Assembly (NCBI GenBank): GCA_012033335.1
Contig: JAAURB010000013.1
Location: forward strand, 1-64,000
Direction: 5' to 3'
From: Oscillatoriales cyanobacterium RM2_1_1
GTDB taxonomy: Bacteria; Cyanobacteriota; Cyanobacteriia; Cyanobacteriales; Microcoleaceae
DNA length: 64,000 nucleotides
The position numbers and the translations under genes are program-made. This document shows positions 8,098 through 17,931 of this stretch, in pieces (position 1 is the first letter of the stretch; every line of letters begins with the position of its first letter). The notes beneath the pieces are model-generated. The model made no database searches. It was not told the DNA's origin and worked only from the letters and a program-made list of their open reading frames with translations.

Positions 8098-9228
8098 TCA
8101 ATTTCCCAGCACATCTGACGCTTCCAGACTAGCCGAAGCACCAGACGGACTGATCTCATCCGTTCCAGAATACCGTGCTGGATACTGTTCTGAATATTTT
8201 TCCGGGTACTTGAATGTGTCGGCAATCCGTTTAACAAAACTTGCAGTCGGAACCGCCAGAATTAGCCCCAAAAATCCCCCCGCCCGGGCTCCCACCAACA
8301 ACGACATAAACACCGCTGCCGGATTTAATCCAGTAATCCCACCAATCAAACGGGGAGCCACCACGTTTTCATTAATCTGCCCCAGGATGAGGGAAACCGT
8401 CAGTACTTTCGCTCCCAACCAGACATTCTGAAACGCCAGCAATCCACTCACCAGGGTAATCGTAATGGTTCCGCCAAAGGGAATCACGCTGGCAATCCCG
8501 ATTCCAATGCCAAACAGTAAGCCAAAGGGAATTTTAAGCAGAGTAAACGCGATTGATAGGGCCACCCCCAGAATAGAAGCAATGATCGCCTGGCCGGAAA
8601 AGTAACCCTGAAAGCTGGGTCGAAGCGCCATTTGAACGCGATCGCTCCACGGAGAAGGCAACCAGCTCAACAGTCCTTCCCATAGGGCTGGGCCGTTGAT
8701 AACCAGAAGAATTGACAGCACCAACGTGACCAAAAAATTCACTGTGCCATTGATCGTTTCAAAGGTAAAATTAATCAGCCTGCTGGTAAACGAGTTGAAT
8801 GTTCTAGAGATCTGGTCAGTCAGTTGATCAGCCAGACCGCTCAGATTAAAGGGTAGATTTTGCAGAATACCCTGTTCAGAGAGGACTTGTAATTGTTGTT
8901 CTGCTTTATTGAGCCAGTCCGGTAGTCGTTTGGCAAACTCAATTGATTGCTCTAACACCAGCGGCCCAAGAATCAAGCTAATAATACTGAAAATCACCAG
9001 GGCAATTAGCAAGACCAAGGAAATGGCTAAACTTCTTCTCAAGCCCTGTCTTTCCAGGGAAATAATTGGAAATTCCAGTAAAAATGCAATTAGGCTGGCG
9101 GTAATAATAATGCTAGGGATGGGCTGCAAGAACTGGCAGAGTCGGGAAAAGAGCCAGACATCTAGCACCACAATTGGAAATATGAGACATAAATTGAGCC
9201 AGATCGGTAACTTGAAATTTGAGATCAT
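8098..9228 (-). CDS. AI-2E family transporter (UPF0118)
   Basis: The product of 376 residues is a polytopic membrane protein with two N-terminal and several C-terminal hydrophobic segments separated by an amphipathic region (about residues 85-145). The C-terminal PFGGTITITLVSG and NENVVAPRLIGGITGLNPA blocks are hallmarks of the family. Members have been implicated in autoinducer-2 export or in ion transport at the inner membrane, and cyanobacteria carry several whose substrates are unknown. The C-terminal tail after residue 340 is Tyr/Ser-rich and variable. ATG start; length is normal. Confidence 0.9.
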   Translation of the reverse strand: MISNFKLPIWLNLCLIFPIVVLDVWLFSRLCQFLQPIPSIIITASLIAFLLEFPIISLERQGLRRSLAISLVLLIALVIFSIISLILGPLVLEQSIEFAKRLPDWLNKAEQQLQVLSEQGILQNLPFNLSGLADQLTDQISRTFNSFTSRLINFTFETINGTVNFLVTLVLSILLVINGPALWEGLLSWLPSPWSDRVQMALRPSFQGYFSGQAIIASILGVALSIAFTLLKIPFGLLFGIGIGIASVIPFGGTITITLVSGLLAFQNVWLGAKVLTVSLILGQINENVVAPRLIGGITGLNPAAVFMSLLVGARAGGFLGLILAVPTASFVKRIADTFKYPEKYSEQYPARYSGTDEISPSGASASLEASDVLGN

Positions 9229-9318
9229 GGAGCCAACTGAGTATTTTGGGAACCGTAATTCAGAATATACCGTTTCCCAGGGGAGTGGAAAGGTTCGGTC
9301 GGAGGATTGATCGCAGGT

Positions 9319-9873
9319 TTAGACATTCATGCACCGCTGAACCTCAATTTGAAGCTCAGGAAAGCTCAACGGTGAAATTGTTCCGACTGTCAGAATCAGT
9401 TTTGAGGTGTAATCGGCCTGAACTGGATTTCTGAAGACATATAGTTTGGCTGGCGTTAGACTCACAACCCAATACTCTTGAATATTGGCCTCAGCATAAA
9501 TAGCTTTCTTCAAATCCAAATCCTTTTCTAAAGAGGATTGAGAAAACTCAATCAGCCAGAAAATATTCTCAGGGTAAGGGTGATGACTTAAATATTCCTG
9601 TCCCAAAGGTTGAACGACTGCGATATCTGGTTCTGGCTCCGAGTCGTTGGGTAAGGTAATCGGATGATTTTCTCTAATCTTGGCCCTATTTCCTAAACTT
9701 CTACGCAAATAATCTCCAATTTCCGAACTGTAGTACGCATGGGGCTCTCCTTCTGGTGACATTACTATCAAATCTCCTCTCAAGAGCTCGAGCCGATCAT
9801 CTGCCTGAATTAAACCATTGGAGATCGCTGCATGATATCGATCCAGTGACCATTTGAAGGTTTGAATAGCCAT
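9319..9873 (-). CDS. Uma2 family nuclease-like protein (DUF820)
   Basis: This protein of 184 residues matches the very common cyanobacterial Uma2 (DUF820) family with a restriction-endonuclease fold. The conserved elements are an N-terminal hydrophobic-aromatic helix, the PEPDIAVVQP block with the catalytic aspartate, IEFSQSSLEKD with the glutamate, and the downstream lysine in DLKKAIYAEANIQEYWVV. A DNase role, often linked to mobile or defence DNA, is presumed but not shown for most members. It is a single gene with no toxin or antitoxin partner in sight. Confidence 0.9.
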   Translation of the reverse strand: MAIQTFKWSLDRYHAAISNGLIQADDRLELLRGDLIVMSPEGEPHAYYSSEIGDYLRRSLGNRAKIRENHPITLPNDSEPEPDIAVVQPLGQEYLSHHPYPENIFWLIEFSQSSLEKDLDLKKAIYAEANIQEYWVVSLTPAKLYVFRNPVQADYTSKLILTVGTISPLSFPELQIEVQRCMNV

Positions 9874-9909
9874 TTATCTTCTGGAAATGTGAGGCTTAGT
9901 TTCAATGGA

Positions 9910-9957
9910 TCAAGTTATGAATTAAATTATGGCTCAAGTTGTGAATTAAATTTAAGG
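9910..9957. repeat. 24-bp tandem duplication
   Basis: Two adjoining units start TCAAGTTATGAATTAAATTA and TCAAGTTGTGAATTAAATTT, upstream of the Uma2 gene and of glyS. Confidence 0.75.
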
Positions 9958-10082
9958 CACGGAGGAAATGTTGAATCTCCCGGGCTCGATTCCAAACCAT
10001 GCAATCAATGATAGGTTAGATAGATGTAAATCATCTGGGCTTGGGGTGTGAGACCTGACCCATCAATCGGTAACTCGCTTCT

Positions 10083-12245
10083 ATGGCTTGCTTTCTGCTT
10101 GAAGTTGGAACTGAAGAACTTCCCGCCTCCTTTGTTGCCAGCGCCATTCAACAGTGGCAACAGTTGATTCCTGAGACCTTAGCGGAGTATTTCCTGGCCT
10201 ATGACTCCCTGAAGGTCTATGGCACGCCTCGACGGCTGGCTGTAGTGATTGCAGGATTGCCCGAGCAGCAATCCGACCGCGAAGAAGACGTAAAAGGCCC
10301 TCCTGCCGCCACCGCGTTCAAAGATGGCAAGCCGACAAAGGCCGCCGAGGGATTTGTCAAAAAACAGGGAGTTTCCCTGGAGGCCATTGAAATCCGGCCC
10401 ACGGACAAGGGAGATTTTGTCTTTGTCCTGAAGCAGATTATCGGTCGGCCCACAGCAGCCATTCTCACCGAGCTGATTCCCCAGTGGATTGCCAACCTGG
10501 AAGGCAAGCGGTTCATGCGCTGGAGCGATGGGGATCTGCGGTTTCCCCGTCCGATTCGTTGGTTAGTCGTTTTGCTGGATGACAATGTTCTGCCCGTTAC
10601 CCTGGTGAATGGTTCAGAAACCCTGCACAGCGATCGTATCTCCCAGGGCCATCGGGTTTTGCATCCAGCGCCCCTTTCTATTCCCACGGCTCAAGCTTAC
10701 CCCCAGGCTCTAGAAGCCGGGTTTGTGGAAGTCAGTTCCCCGGCCAGAATCAAGCGGATTCAACAGCAGATTCAGACGGCGGCCCAGACCGTTCAGGGAG
10801 CCGTAGAAATTCCCCCGGATTTGCTTGAAGAAGTCGTAAACCTGGTGGAATGGCCAACGGCAGTGGTAGGAAAATTTGACGAGGAATTTTTACAACTGCC
10901 GCCGGAAGTGATCAAAACTGTCATGGTGACCCATCAGCGGTATTTTCCGATCCTGGAAACGACTGAAACTCGTGAAACCCTTGAAAAAATCCAACTCAAA
11001 CCCTATTTCATCACCATTTCCAATGGTGATCCGGCAAAGGCAGCGGCGATCGCTGCTGGGAATGGACGGGTAATTCGAGCCCGATTGGCGGATGGTCAAT
11101 TTTTTTATCAGGCTGATTTAAAGCAACCGTTAGAAGGGTATTTACCTGCCCTAGAAACTGTTACGTTTCAAGAAGATTTAGGTACCGTTCGAGACAAGGT
11201 GAATCGGATAGGTCAGATTGTTGAATTAATTCTGGAACAGTTAAACATTGCCGATTCAGAGCGCCAGTCCATTCAACGGGCAGCCTTACTTTGCAAGACC
11301 GATCTAGTCACCCAAATGGTGTACGAATTTCCAGAGCTTCAAGGGGTGATGGGAGAGAAATACGCTCGGGCGGGGGGCGAGTCAGAAACCATTGCTATCG
11401 CCATTTTTGAACATTATTTGCCCCGAGGGGCTGGGGATGGATTGCCCCAAACCCTGGGGGGTCAGGTTGTGGGGTTAGCGGATCGATTAGATACATTGGT
11501 GAGTATTTTTGGGTTGGGTATGATCCCCTCAGGTTCTTCGGATCCCTTTGCCCTACGACGAGCTGCCAACGCCATAATCAATGTAATCTGGGCTGCCAAC
11601 TTATCCCTGAATCTCTCCGACCTTTTAGGTCAATTGGCCATAGAATTCACTCAATCCCATGAGAAATCTCTTCCTGATTTAACGGCTCAACTTGATGACT
11701 TTTTCCTGCAACGAATTCGAACCTTATTGCAGGATGAAAAAGGCATTGATTATGATCTGGTGAATGCGGTGTTGGGGGAAGACGATTCTGAGTACGCTGA
11801 ACGGGCTTTGAAAGATTTACTCGATGTCCGCGATCGCGCCCTATTTCTACAATCTATCCGTCAAGATGGTCACCTGGAAAAAATTTATGAAACCATCAAC
11901 CGCTCCACCCGTCTGGCTCGCCAAGGGCTCCTCAACACAACCCAACTCAATCCCGAGCAAGTCATCAATCCAGAGTTATTTGAAAAGCCTTCGGAGCAGG
12001 AATTTTATCAGGGGCTAATTCAGCTCGTTCCTAAAACGGCAGCGGCTCAATCTACCCGCAATTATCGTCAACTTGTGGAGGCTTTGACGGAAATTATCCC
12101 AACGGTGAGTCAATTTTTTGATGGGCCAGACAGCGTTTTAGTGATGGATGAGAATCCAGACATTCAGCGCAATCGCCTAAACCTGCTGGGATTGTTGCGA
12201 AACCATAGTCGGGTACTGGCGGATTTTGGCCCCATCGTCAAGTAA
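10083..12245 (+). CDS. glyS: Glycine--tRNA ligase beta subunit
   Basis: The protein of 720 residues is the full-length beta subunit of the heterotetrameric bacterial glycyl-tRNA synthetase. The N-terminus [14 protein letters not shown] is diagnostic, followed by PRRLAVVI, the [17 protein letters not shown] block, the HD-type region around residues 390-480 and a C-terminal anticodon-binding DALR-like domain (about residues 600-700). It binds and positions tRNA-Gly; the catalytic alpha subunit (GlyQ) is encoded elsewhere. ATG start; murD follows after 57 bp, but the two need not form an operon. Confidence 0.97.
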   Translation: MACFLLEVGTEELPASFVASAIQQWQQLIPETLAEYFLAYDSLKVYGTPRRLAVVIAGLPEQQSDREEDVKGPPAATAFKDGKPTKAAEGFVKKQGVSLEAIEIRPTDKGDFVFVLKQIIGRPTAAILTELIPQWIANLEGKRFMRWSDGDLRFPRPIRWLVVLLDDNVLPVTLVNGSETLHSDRISQGHRVLHPAPLSIPTAQAYPQALEAGFVEVSSPARIKRIQQQIQTAAQTVQGAVEIPPDLLEEVVNLVEWPTAVVGKFDEEFLQLPPEVIKTVMVTHQRYFPILETTETRETLEKIQLKPYFITISNGDPAKAAAIAAGNGRVIRARLADGQFFYQADLKQPLEGYLPALETVTFQEDLGTVRDKVNRIGQIVELILEQLNIADSERQSIQRAALLCKTDLVTQMVYEFPELQGVMGEKYARAGGESETIAIAIFEHYLPRGAGDGLPQTLGGQVVGLADRLDTLVSIFGLGMIPSGSSDPFALRRAANAIINVIWAANLSLNLSDLLGQLAIEFTQSHEKSLPDLTAQLDDFFLQRIRTLLQDEKGIDYDLVNAVLGEDDSEYAERALKDLLDVRDRALFLQSIRQDGHLEKIYETINRSTRLARQGLLNTTQLNPEQVINPELFEKPSEQEFYQGLIQLVPKTAAAQSTRNYRQLVEALTEIIPTVSQFFDGPDSVLVMDENPDIQRNRLNLLGLLRNHSRVLADFGPIVK

Positions 12246-12302
12246 GGGCCATGGAACGGGGTACAATCAGGTTTACTCCTCTACAATGACCCGTCCTACT
12301 CT

Positions 12303-13127
12303 ATGCCCACTGCCCATGTGATCGGTTTGGGCCGATCTGGAAATGCTGCGGCCCGCCTCCTACAACGTCAGGGATGGCAGGTCACCCTCAGCGATCGCAA
12401 TACTTCAGCCGCGCTAGAATCCCAGAAGCAACCGTTGGTTCAAGCCGGGATCAGGGTTGAACTGGGGACAGACTTTGCCCCAGACACCGCTCCGGATCTG
12501 GTGGTGGTCAGCCCAGGAGTTCCCTGGGATATTCCTCCCCTGGAGCAAGCTCGCCGTCTGGGAATTGCCACAATCGGTGAAATGGAACTGGCCTGGCGTA
12601 ATTTGCAGGCTAGTCCTTGGGTTGGGATCACCGGAACCAATGGTAAAACGACCACCACGGCCTTGATTGCAGCAATTTTTCAAGCTGCCGGACTCAATGC
12701 CCCTGCCTGTGGCAACATTGGCTATGCAGCCTGTGAATTAGCCTTAAAACAGCAGCAAAGCCCTAAACCTCCTGACTGGGTGATCGCTGAAATCAGCAGC
12801 TACCAAATTGAATCCGCCACCACCCTTGCCCCCCGAATTGGCATCTGGACAACCTTCACTCCCGATCACCTCAATCGTCATCACACCCTGGAGAACTACT
12901 ACACCATTAAGGCGAAGTTACTAAACCAAGCTGAAATCCAAATCCTCAATGGGGATGATGCCTATCTCCGTCACCATGCCATCGCTCAATGGCCCGAAGC
13001 CTGCTGGACTAGTGTCACCGGAAAGGCCAGCTTACCCGGCAATCCAGAGGGGGGAGTCTATCTGGAAAACGGTTGGGTGATGCAGAACGGTGAAGCCATT
13101 GTGGACGCTAGAACCTTGAAATGGTAG
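12303..13127 (+). CDS. murD: MurD, N-terminal fragment (UDP-N-acetylmuramoyl-L-alanine--D-glutamate ligase), gene frameshifted
   Basis: MurD adds D-glutamate to UDP-MurNAc-L-Ala in the cytoplasm during peptidoglycan synthesis. This fragment of 274 residues holds the N-terminal UDP-binding domain ([16 protein letters not shown]) and most of the ATP-binding central domain (P-loop [12 protein letters not shown] around Lys115, then ISSYQIE and DHLNRHHT). It ends in ...TLKW-stop at AAATGGTAG, while the remainder of the protein continues in the next frame from MVGSHNQQN. Adding one A to the run at 13119-13121 restores [14 protein letters not shown] and one gene, 12303-13672, of about 457 residues, the normal MurD length. 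As murD is essential, a sequencing error or slippage is likely. Confidence 0.93.
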   Translation: MPTAHVIGLGRSGNAAARLLQRQGWQVTLSDRNTSAALESQKQPLVQAGIRVELGTDFAPDTAPDLVVVSPGVPWDIPPLEQARRLGIATIGEMELAWRNLQASPWVGITGTNGKTTTTALIAAIFQAAGLNAPACGNIGYAACELALKQQQSPKPPDWVIAEISSYQIESATTLAPRIGIWTTFTPDHLNRHHTLENYYTIKAKLLNQAEIQILNGDDAYLRHHAIAQWPEACWTSVTGKASLPGNPEGGVYLENGWVMQNGEAIVDARTLKW

Positions 13128-13672
13128 GCAGTCACAATCAGCAGAATTTGCTGATGGCAGTGGCGGCAGCCCGATTGGCCGGGATCCGTAACGCTGCCAT
13201 TGCCCAAGGGATTTATGCTTTTCCTGGGGTGCCCCATCGGCTTGAGCATCTGTGTACCTGGCGGGGAATTGACTGGATCAACGATAGCAAGGCCACCAAT
13301 TACGATGCTGCCGATGTTGGATTAAGTGCTGTTGCGGCCCCTGTTATTTTAATTGCCGGGGGAGAGGCGAAAGCCGGAAACGATACTCAATGGTTGCGAA
13401 CCATCCAGCAAAAAGCTGCCAGGGTGCTGTTGATTGGTGATGCGGCCTCCGGTTTCGCCCAGCGGCTGCAACAGGTAGGATACTTGCAGTTTGAACAGGT
13501 TGAAACCCTGGCTGAGGCAGTTTTCAGAGCCAGGGAACTGGCCCCTGAATTGAACGCGAAGGTGGTGTTGCTGTCTCCTGCCTGCGCCAGTTTTGATCAA
13601 TTTACCAGCTTTGAACATCGGGGCGATCGCTTCCGGCAATTGTGTCAAGAATTACTGCCTCAGGATTGTTAA
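13121..13672 (+). CDS. murD: MurD, C-terminal fragment
   Basis: This open frame of 183 residues is the rest of MurD: the [19 protein letters not shown] end of the central domain and the C-terminal glutamate-binding domain with GVPHRLEHL, the invariant DSKATN loop and the [10 protein letters not shown] block. The ATG at 13121 is the methionine just after the lost base, not a natural start; there is no ribosome site of its own. All conserved C-terminal residues are intact, which argues against long-standing decay. Confidence 0.93.
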   Translation: MVGSHNQQNLLMAVAAARLAGIRNAAIAQGIYAFPGVPHRLEHLCTWRGIDWINDSKATNYDAADVGLSAVAAPVILIAGGEAKAGNDTQWLRTIQQKAARVLLIGDAASGFAQRLQQVGYLQFEQVETLAEAVFRARELAPELNAKVVLLSPACASFDQFTSFEHRGDRFRQLCQELLPQDC

Positions 13673-13748
13673 TCTCGAGTTGATCATTCCCGATTCATTT
13701 TGAACTATTAAACTATTAATTCCAAGTAATTCCAAGCACCAACCCGCT

Positions 13749-14087
13749 TTAACCCGCCCAGAGCTTCAACAGCCAGCCGATCACCACGCCTAACCCCCCA
13801 AACCGCACCGCCTGCCAGAAGGGTTCCCTCAGGCTCCCCCAGGTAAACAGTTGACTCTCCAGATTTAGTTCCAGGGTTTCCAGTTCTGTTTCCAGGTGCT
13901 TGAGTTCCTGCCGCAATTCCTGGGAACGCCGATGCTGCCATGCCTCGTTGATGACTTCGATCCGATTTTTGAGTTCCACCTGACGCTGTTGATCCCGCTT
14001 CACTTGGATATAGCGATCCCTCAAGCTGAGGAGCGATCGCTCTAATTCTGACAGGGCTTGCTCAAACTCAGGGATTTCAGAGGCCAT
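13749..14087 (-). CDS. Small coiled-coil protein with C-terminal membrane anchor
   Basis: I do not recognise a named family. The protein of 112 residues consists of a long, highly charged coiled coil (about residues 5-80, heptad-rich Leu/Glu/Arg/Gln) followed by one hydrophobic segment at the C-terminus (FGGLGVVIGWLLKLW), an arrangement of a tail-anchored or C-terminally anchored protein. ATG start with the gene standing alone on the minus strand, convergent with murD. Codon use and composition look native. The function is unknown. Confidence 0.6.
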   Translation of the reverse strand: MASEIPEFEQALSELERSLLSLRDRYIQVKRDQQRQVELKNRIEVINEAWQHRRSQELRQELKHLETELETLELNLESQLFTWGSLREPFWQAVRFGGLGVVIGWLLKLWAG

Positions 14088-14203
14088 AAAAAATGATGTT
14101 TAAATCAACAATCTTGCGATAAACTGAGGGGAATTAAACTGAACATTCAAACTTGAGGAAGTCTGAGGATAATTGAGTCATTCTAATGACTTAAGTCATT
14201 TAT

Positions 14204-14300
14204 ACTAAGTAGCTTGACGCCATTAATGAGAAGATTGATGGGGGGTTAAAGCCCCAGATCCCCTTCCATTGAACAATTGATTACAACCCCTTACTTAGGT
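14204..14300 (-). repeat. Dispersed repeat A, copy in reverse orientation
   Basis: Read on the minus strand it has GGGGTTGTAATCAATTGTTC near the left end, AATGGAAGGGG, CCCCCCATCAATCTTCT and a GGCGTCAAGCTACTTAGT end, the same order as the copy at 21277-21372. It fills much of the 358-bp spacer 14088-14445, in which no gene is seen. Confidence 0.8.
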
Positions 14301-14445
14301 CATTTTAGTTCTTGAGGTACATTTTTCCCTGGCCCTGAACTCTAGCATTAGATTTGAGGATTAGATTCTAATTTTAGTCTCCGGTCTAATCCTGGATCCT
14401 GGCATCTCTTCTCAAAACTGAACCTCAATTCTTAATCTCAAGTCT

Positions 14446-14841
14446 ATGATCCCAAGTTCTCTAGCAGACATCAGGAATAGAAATCAACCACACACATCAG
14501 TAATAACTAGTAATACAATGGAAAAATTAGATCTGCCTCCCATGACCCAACGCCTAGCCAGTCCTGAGACTTCTGGTCTAAATCAATATAGCGAACTGGA
14601 GCTTGCCCGAGCCCTCGCCGAACGATTGGCGATTCCTGAACGAGACTGGCATCAACTCAAATCTAACCCCTCAGTCAGGGCGGGTGAGCTGTTGGCAGCA
14701 GCCCTGGTATTTCTAGCCACAAATCAACCTGAAGAAGCGTTGCCCCGTCTGGAGCAAGCCGTTGGCTGGTTAAATCGTTCAGTCAAGGCTCCACCCTGTC
14801 CTACCCACGGGGATCAAGCCCGAGGGAAAGCCAGGGAATAG
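14446..14841 (+). CDS. Small conserved cyanobacterial protein (DUF6439-like)
   Basis: The conserved part is about residues 45-125: a helical LELARALAERLAIPERDWHQL block, then RAGELLAAALVFLATNQPEEALPRLEQAVGWL, ending in a conserved APPCPTHG. I recall this pattern as the DUF6439 family, with no known function; the second helix pair resembles a single TPR-like hairpin. Two starts are possible: ATG at 14446 or ATG at 14518, and the latter gives the protein a length closer to the conserved part. It converges with the RsbW-like gene, with one base between the stop codons. Confidence 0.7.
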   Translation: MIPSSLADIRNRNQPHTSVITSNTMEKLDLPPMTQRLASPETSGLNQYSELELARALAERLAIPERDWHQLKSNPSVRAGELLAAALVFLATNQPEEALPRLEQAVGWLNRSVKAPPCPTHGDQARGKARE

Positions 14842-14842
14842 C

Positions 14843-15286
14843 TCAAGCCAGATCCTTACACAGGGTCAGCTCCGTCCCTCTGTAATTCCATTCGACCCGA
14901 TCAAAAACTTGATGCAAAATATAAAGTCCTCGACCGCATTCGTGATCAGTGTGAGGCAAATTGGTGCGTGAAGATGCAGGGGGAGTAGGTTCGTCGGAAC
15001 AACAACAGTGGGGAGGTTTGAAGCCAATGCCCTGATCGGAAATAATCCACCAGAGCTGATTCTTGAGAATGGAAAATCGAACGAGAACGGTTTTACCCGG
15101 ATCCAACTGGTTGCCATGCTTTGCTGCATTGACCAATGCCTCTTGAAGTCCAAGTCGTAGCTCGGCCTGCCACTGCCTCGGAACTTCAGCAAGAAGCAGA
15201 TCTAAGACTGGACAAAGATAAAGCGTAGAAGCAAAGCTTATAGTTATCCAGTTGCGCTTAGCCGGACGTGCTGAGACTGCAATCAC
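14843..15286 (-). CDS. RsbW-like anti-sigma regulatory ATPase (HATPase_c)
   Basis: The protein of 147 residues has the GHKL/HATPase fold of serine-protein kinases that act as anti-sigma factors. Motif N is LGLQEALVNAAKHGN, motif G1 is ISDQGIGF and G2 is CGRGLYILHQVFDRVEW. Such proteins phosphorylate STAS anti-anti-sigma factors or serve PP2C-linked switch modules. A Cys/Pro-rich insert (PPHCCCSDEPTPP) separates the G1 and G2 boxes. No STAS, PP2C or sigma partner adjoins it, so its target is encoded elsewhere. Start is GTG at 15286. Confidence 0.85.
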   Translation of the reverse strand: MIAVSARPAKRNWITISFASTLYLCPVLDLLLAEVPRQWQAELRLGLQEALVNAAKHGNQLDPGKTVLVRFSILKNQLWWIISDQGIGFKPPHCCCSDEPTPPASSRTNLPHTDHECGRGLYILHQVFDRVEWNYRGTELTLCKDLA

Positions 15287-15678
15287 TCAAAAAACTCCCT
15301 GGCTAACTAGTGGACATTATCAACGTTCTGGCCCATAGACTGAATACCCGACTTGAACTTGAATTGAATGGTCTGAGTTAGTTGGTCTGAGTTAATTTCT
15401 AATCTATCTAAAGTCAGTCGGCTTGTTGCTTAAGTTAAGCTAGTCAGGCTCAACTGCAAGTATTCATTCTTACTTTTAAGGTTACCAAAATCATTACAAA
15501 AATGCATCCTCTGGGGTAGGCCATTTTCGCAATTTTCTTAAATTTTTTTTGGTGGGGTTGATCAAAACGCCTGTGGAGTAGGGAAAGTGGAAATCTGAGT
15601 TGGGATGATTTTTACTCCAACTTAAAAATCTATTAGGATATGACATGAAGGTTATCAAAACTTTATCCACTTTACAAA
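15287..15678. other. Intergenic region with a short duplication
   Basis: No gene is seen. The main structure is a 14-bp duplication at 15369-15396 (TGGTCTGAGTTAGT, TGGTCTGAGTTAAT). A T-rich run lies at about 15541-15553 on the plus strand. Confidence 0.5.
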
Positions 15679-16572
15679 ATGCCATCGACTGTAATAACGG
15701 ACACCACCTCAGGGTCGGGGGAATACTGGCAGTGGCGAGATCAATCAATCCATTACGTCCACGCCGGAACACCTCAGGCTCAACGTCCAGCCTTGCTTCT
15801 AGTTCATGGATTTGGGGCTTCAACGGATCATTGGCGAAAGAATATTTCAGGATTACAGGCCGATTTTGAAGTTTGGGCCATTGATTTGCTAGGATTTGGT
15901 CGATCAGCCAAGCCCCAGTGGGAATACAACGGCGATCTCTGGCGGGATCAACTGGGTGATTTTATGGCTCAAGTCATTCAACGTCCCACGGTACTGGCAG
16001 GCAATTCCTTGGGAGGTTATGGTGCGCTTGCGGCGGCGGTTCATTGCCCAACCCTAGTAGCTGGCTTGATCTTGCTCAATAGTGCGGGCTCCTTCACAGA
16101 CCCGACTCCGCCCCCAGAACCCTCCCTCTCCCAGAAAATCAGAGGCCAATTGCAGCGATCGCTGGTGCGCCAGCCCTGGGTGAGTCGCTTGATTTTTCAC
16201 TGGACAAGACGGCGTTCCACCATTCGTCGCGTCCTCAAACAGGTCTATCTGGATCATGGGGCGATCACCGACCAGTTAGTTGAAGATATCTATCGCCCTT
16301 CCTGCTCTCCGGGGGCGGCTGAGGTTTTTGCCTCTGTGTTCAAATCCGCAGCGGGGGAAAAAGTTGATGTGCTCCTGGGTCAGTTGCAATGTCCCCTATT
16401 CTTGCTCTGGGGGGAAGGGGATCCCTGGGTTGACTGTCGCAGTCGCAGTGCTAAATTTCATCAGTATTATCCAAATTTGACTGAATCCTTTTTGCAGGCA
16501 GGTCATTGCCCCCACGATGAAGTTCCTGACCTGGTGAATGACTCGATTCGATCCTGGATTTTGTCCCTGTGA
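15679..16572 (+). CDS. Alpha/beta-fold hydrolase
   Basis: This is a soluble alpha/beta hydrolase of 297 residues. The oxyanion region is LLLVHGFGASTDHW, the nucleophile elbow is GNSLGG with Ser110, the acid is probably the Asp in WGEGDPWVD and the catalytic His lies in AGHCPHDE. The organisation resembles the family close to plant chlorophyll- or pheophytin-linked hydrolases that is common in cyanobacteria, but the substrate is not deducible. ATG start; ilvN follows 57 bp later on the same strand. Confidence 0.9.
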   Translation: MPSTVITDTTSGSGEYWQWRDQSIHYVHAGTPQAQRPALLLVHGFGASTDHWRKNISGLQADFEVWAIDLLGFGRSAKPQWEYNGDLWRDQLGDFMAQVIQRPTVLAGNSLGGYGALAAAVHCPTLVAGLILLNSAGSFTDPTPPPEPSLSQKIRGQLQRSLVRQPWVSRLIFHWTRRRSTIRRVLKQVYLDHGAITDQLVEDIYRPSCSPGAAEVFASVFKSAAGEKVDVLLGQLQCPLFLLWGEGDPWVDCRSRSAKFHQYYPNLTESFLQAGHCPHDEVPDLVNDSIRSWILSL

Positions 16573-16629
16573 CGTTCAGGGAATCTCCTACAATGGACGA
16601 AATATCCCTATCAGAAATGCATAGCTAGA

Positions 16630-17157
16630 ATGAAGCACACCCTTTCCGTATTAGTTGAGGATGAAGCAGGAGTATTAACGCGCATTGCCGGTTTGTTTGC
16701 CCGTCGAGGATTTAATATTGAGAGTCTGGCTGTAGGCTCAGCAGAGCAGTTGGGGGTTTCCCGAATTACGATGATCGTTTCTGGAGATGATAGCGTCATC
16801 GAACAAATTTCTAAGCAACTCTACAAGCTGATCAATGTTCTCAAGGTTCAAGATGTTACGGAGATTCCCTGTGTAGAGCGGGAACTCATGTTAATTAAAG
16901 TGAATTGTAGCAGCAGTGCCATTCGTTCTGAGATCATTGAAATTGTCCAGATTTTCAGGGCAAAAGTGGTGGATATGGGGGAGGATAGCCTGACAGTTGA
17001 AGTAGTAGGGGATCCCGGTAAGATGGTGGCGATCATTCAGCAACTGAGTCGATTTGGCCTGCGGGAGATCGCCCGGACTGGTAAAATTGCCTTGGTGCGA
17101 GAGTCCGGTGTCAATACTGAGTTCCTGAAAACTCAAGTGGCGGAAGTCAGATTGTAG
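16630..17157 (+). CDS. ilvN: Acetolactate synthase small (regulatory) subunit
   Basis: IlvN (often named IlvH) is the valine-sensitive regulatory subunit of acetolactate synthase in branched-chain amino acid synthesis. The N-terminal ACT domain begins [19 protein letters not shown] and includes [14 protein letters not shown]; the C-terminal ALS_ss_C domain covers about residues 82-165 and ends with the family's [13 protein letters not shown]. Length (175) is normal. The catalytic subunit gene is not adjacent, as is usual in cyanobacteria. Confidence 0.97.
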   Translation: MKHTLSVLVEDEAGVLTRIAGLFARRGFNIESLAVGSAEQLGVSRITMIVSGDDSVIEQISKQLYKLINVLKVQDVTEIPCVERELMLIKVNCSSSAIRSEIIEIVQIFRAKVVDMGEDSLTVEVVGDPGKMVAIIQQLSRFGLREIARTGKIALVRESGVNTEFLKTQVAEVRL

Positions 17158-17198
17158 ATGTTTCTGAAATTTCCCAAACTCCTAAATGCCTAAAATGC

Positions 17199-17600
17199 AT
17201 GGTTAATGATAAGCCTAGGTTAATGATTGTAGATGACGAGCCGGATAACCTCGATCTGATCTACCGTACCTTCCGCCGTCAATTTCAAGTGATCAAAGCC
17301 AATAGTCCGGCTCAAGCAATTGAGCTCCTAGAAACTGAAGGGGAGGTTGCCCTGGTAATCTCCGATCAAAGTATGCCAGAGATGACTGGGATTGAGTTGC
17401 TAGAAAAGGTCAAGGCTCGTTTCCCCAAAACCATCTGTATACTCCTCACCGGTTATTCAGAGGAAGCCCTGGAACGGGAAGCGAGCGCCCTGGGAATGGC
17501 TCACATTTTTCGTTGTATTTCTAAGCCCTGGGATGTGGAAGAGTTTAAGTTGGTCGTTCAGCAAGCGGTTGACGCTTATCACTCTACTGAGCCTACCTAG
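17199..17600 (+). CDS. Single-domain response regulator
   Basis: A CheY-like receiver of 133 residues with every key residue: acidic pair Asp12/Asp13 (IVDDEP), phosphoacceptor Asp56 in ISDQSMP, Thr84 in LLTGYS and Lys109 in ISKPW. There is no output domain. The SDQSMPEMTGIELL sequence is close to the receiver domains of RpfG-type and Hik-associated regulators. It follows ilvN by 41 bp and may be cotranscribed, but no histidine kinase is nearby, so its input is unknown. Confidence 0.93.
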   Translation: MVNDKPRLMIVDDEPDNLDLIYRTFRRQFQVIKANSPAQAIELLETEGEVALVISDQSMPEMTGIELLEKVKARFPKTICILLTGYSEEALEREASALGMAHIFRCISKPWDVEEFKLVVQQAVDAYHSTEPT

Positions 17601-17633
17601 GAACCAGAATTAAATAATCTTGATTTTTGCGGG

Positions 17634-17656
17634 TTGGGTTCCATGCTTCAACCCAA
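17634..17656 (+). terminator. Possible terminator hairpin after the response regulator
   Basis: TTGGGTT (17634-17640) and AACCCAA (17650-17656) form a 7-bp stem around a 9-base loop, 34 bp after the stop, followed by a short T-containing stretch. The stem is modest, so this is tentative. Confidence 0.4.
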
Positions 17657-17829
17657 TTACTTTCAATCCAATCTAGGGCCATGATTTAACTTGCAGTCTG
17701 ATTGCTTTAAGTTCAAGTTACTTCAAGTTCAGCATATTGTTATTAAAAGTTTAAGGTTAGTTAAAGAAAAATAGCTAGCAAATTCAGGGATTACAGGATT
17801 AAATTGGGGTAACCCCTGAAGGCGGGATA

Positions 17830-17931
17830 ATGTCAATCCTGGAGCAGGGCGCATCCCTTTCTACCGTCTTTAGTCGATTCGTTAGTTGGTTTGCTAGCTG
17901 GTTTACTCAAATTGGGCGGGTATCAATATAG
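17830..17931 (+). CDS. Possible small protein (33 residues), unrecognised
   Basis: An ATG-initiated frame in the 531-bp spacer encodes MSILEQGASLSTVFSRF, then an aromatic amphipathic stretch VSWFASWFTQIGRVSI. It ends in TAG. The upstream GAAGGCGGG is a weak ribosome site. The composition looks like a membrane-associating helix, but there is no family match I recognise and chance is a real possibility. The rest of the spacer 17657-18131 holds nothing else recognisable. Confidence 0.25.
   Translation: MSILEQGASLSTVFSRFVSWFASWFTQIGRVSI

Noticed and set aside
9319-9873. Uma2 gene as part of a toxin-antitoxin or transposon unit
   Set aside because: No partner gene, inverted repeats or transposase lie near it.
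13121-13672. Separate gene for a Mur ligase C-terminal domain protein
   Set aside because: It completes the preceding murD fragment exactly, with no own ribosome site.
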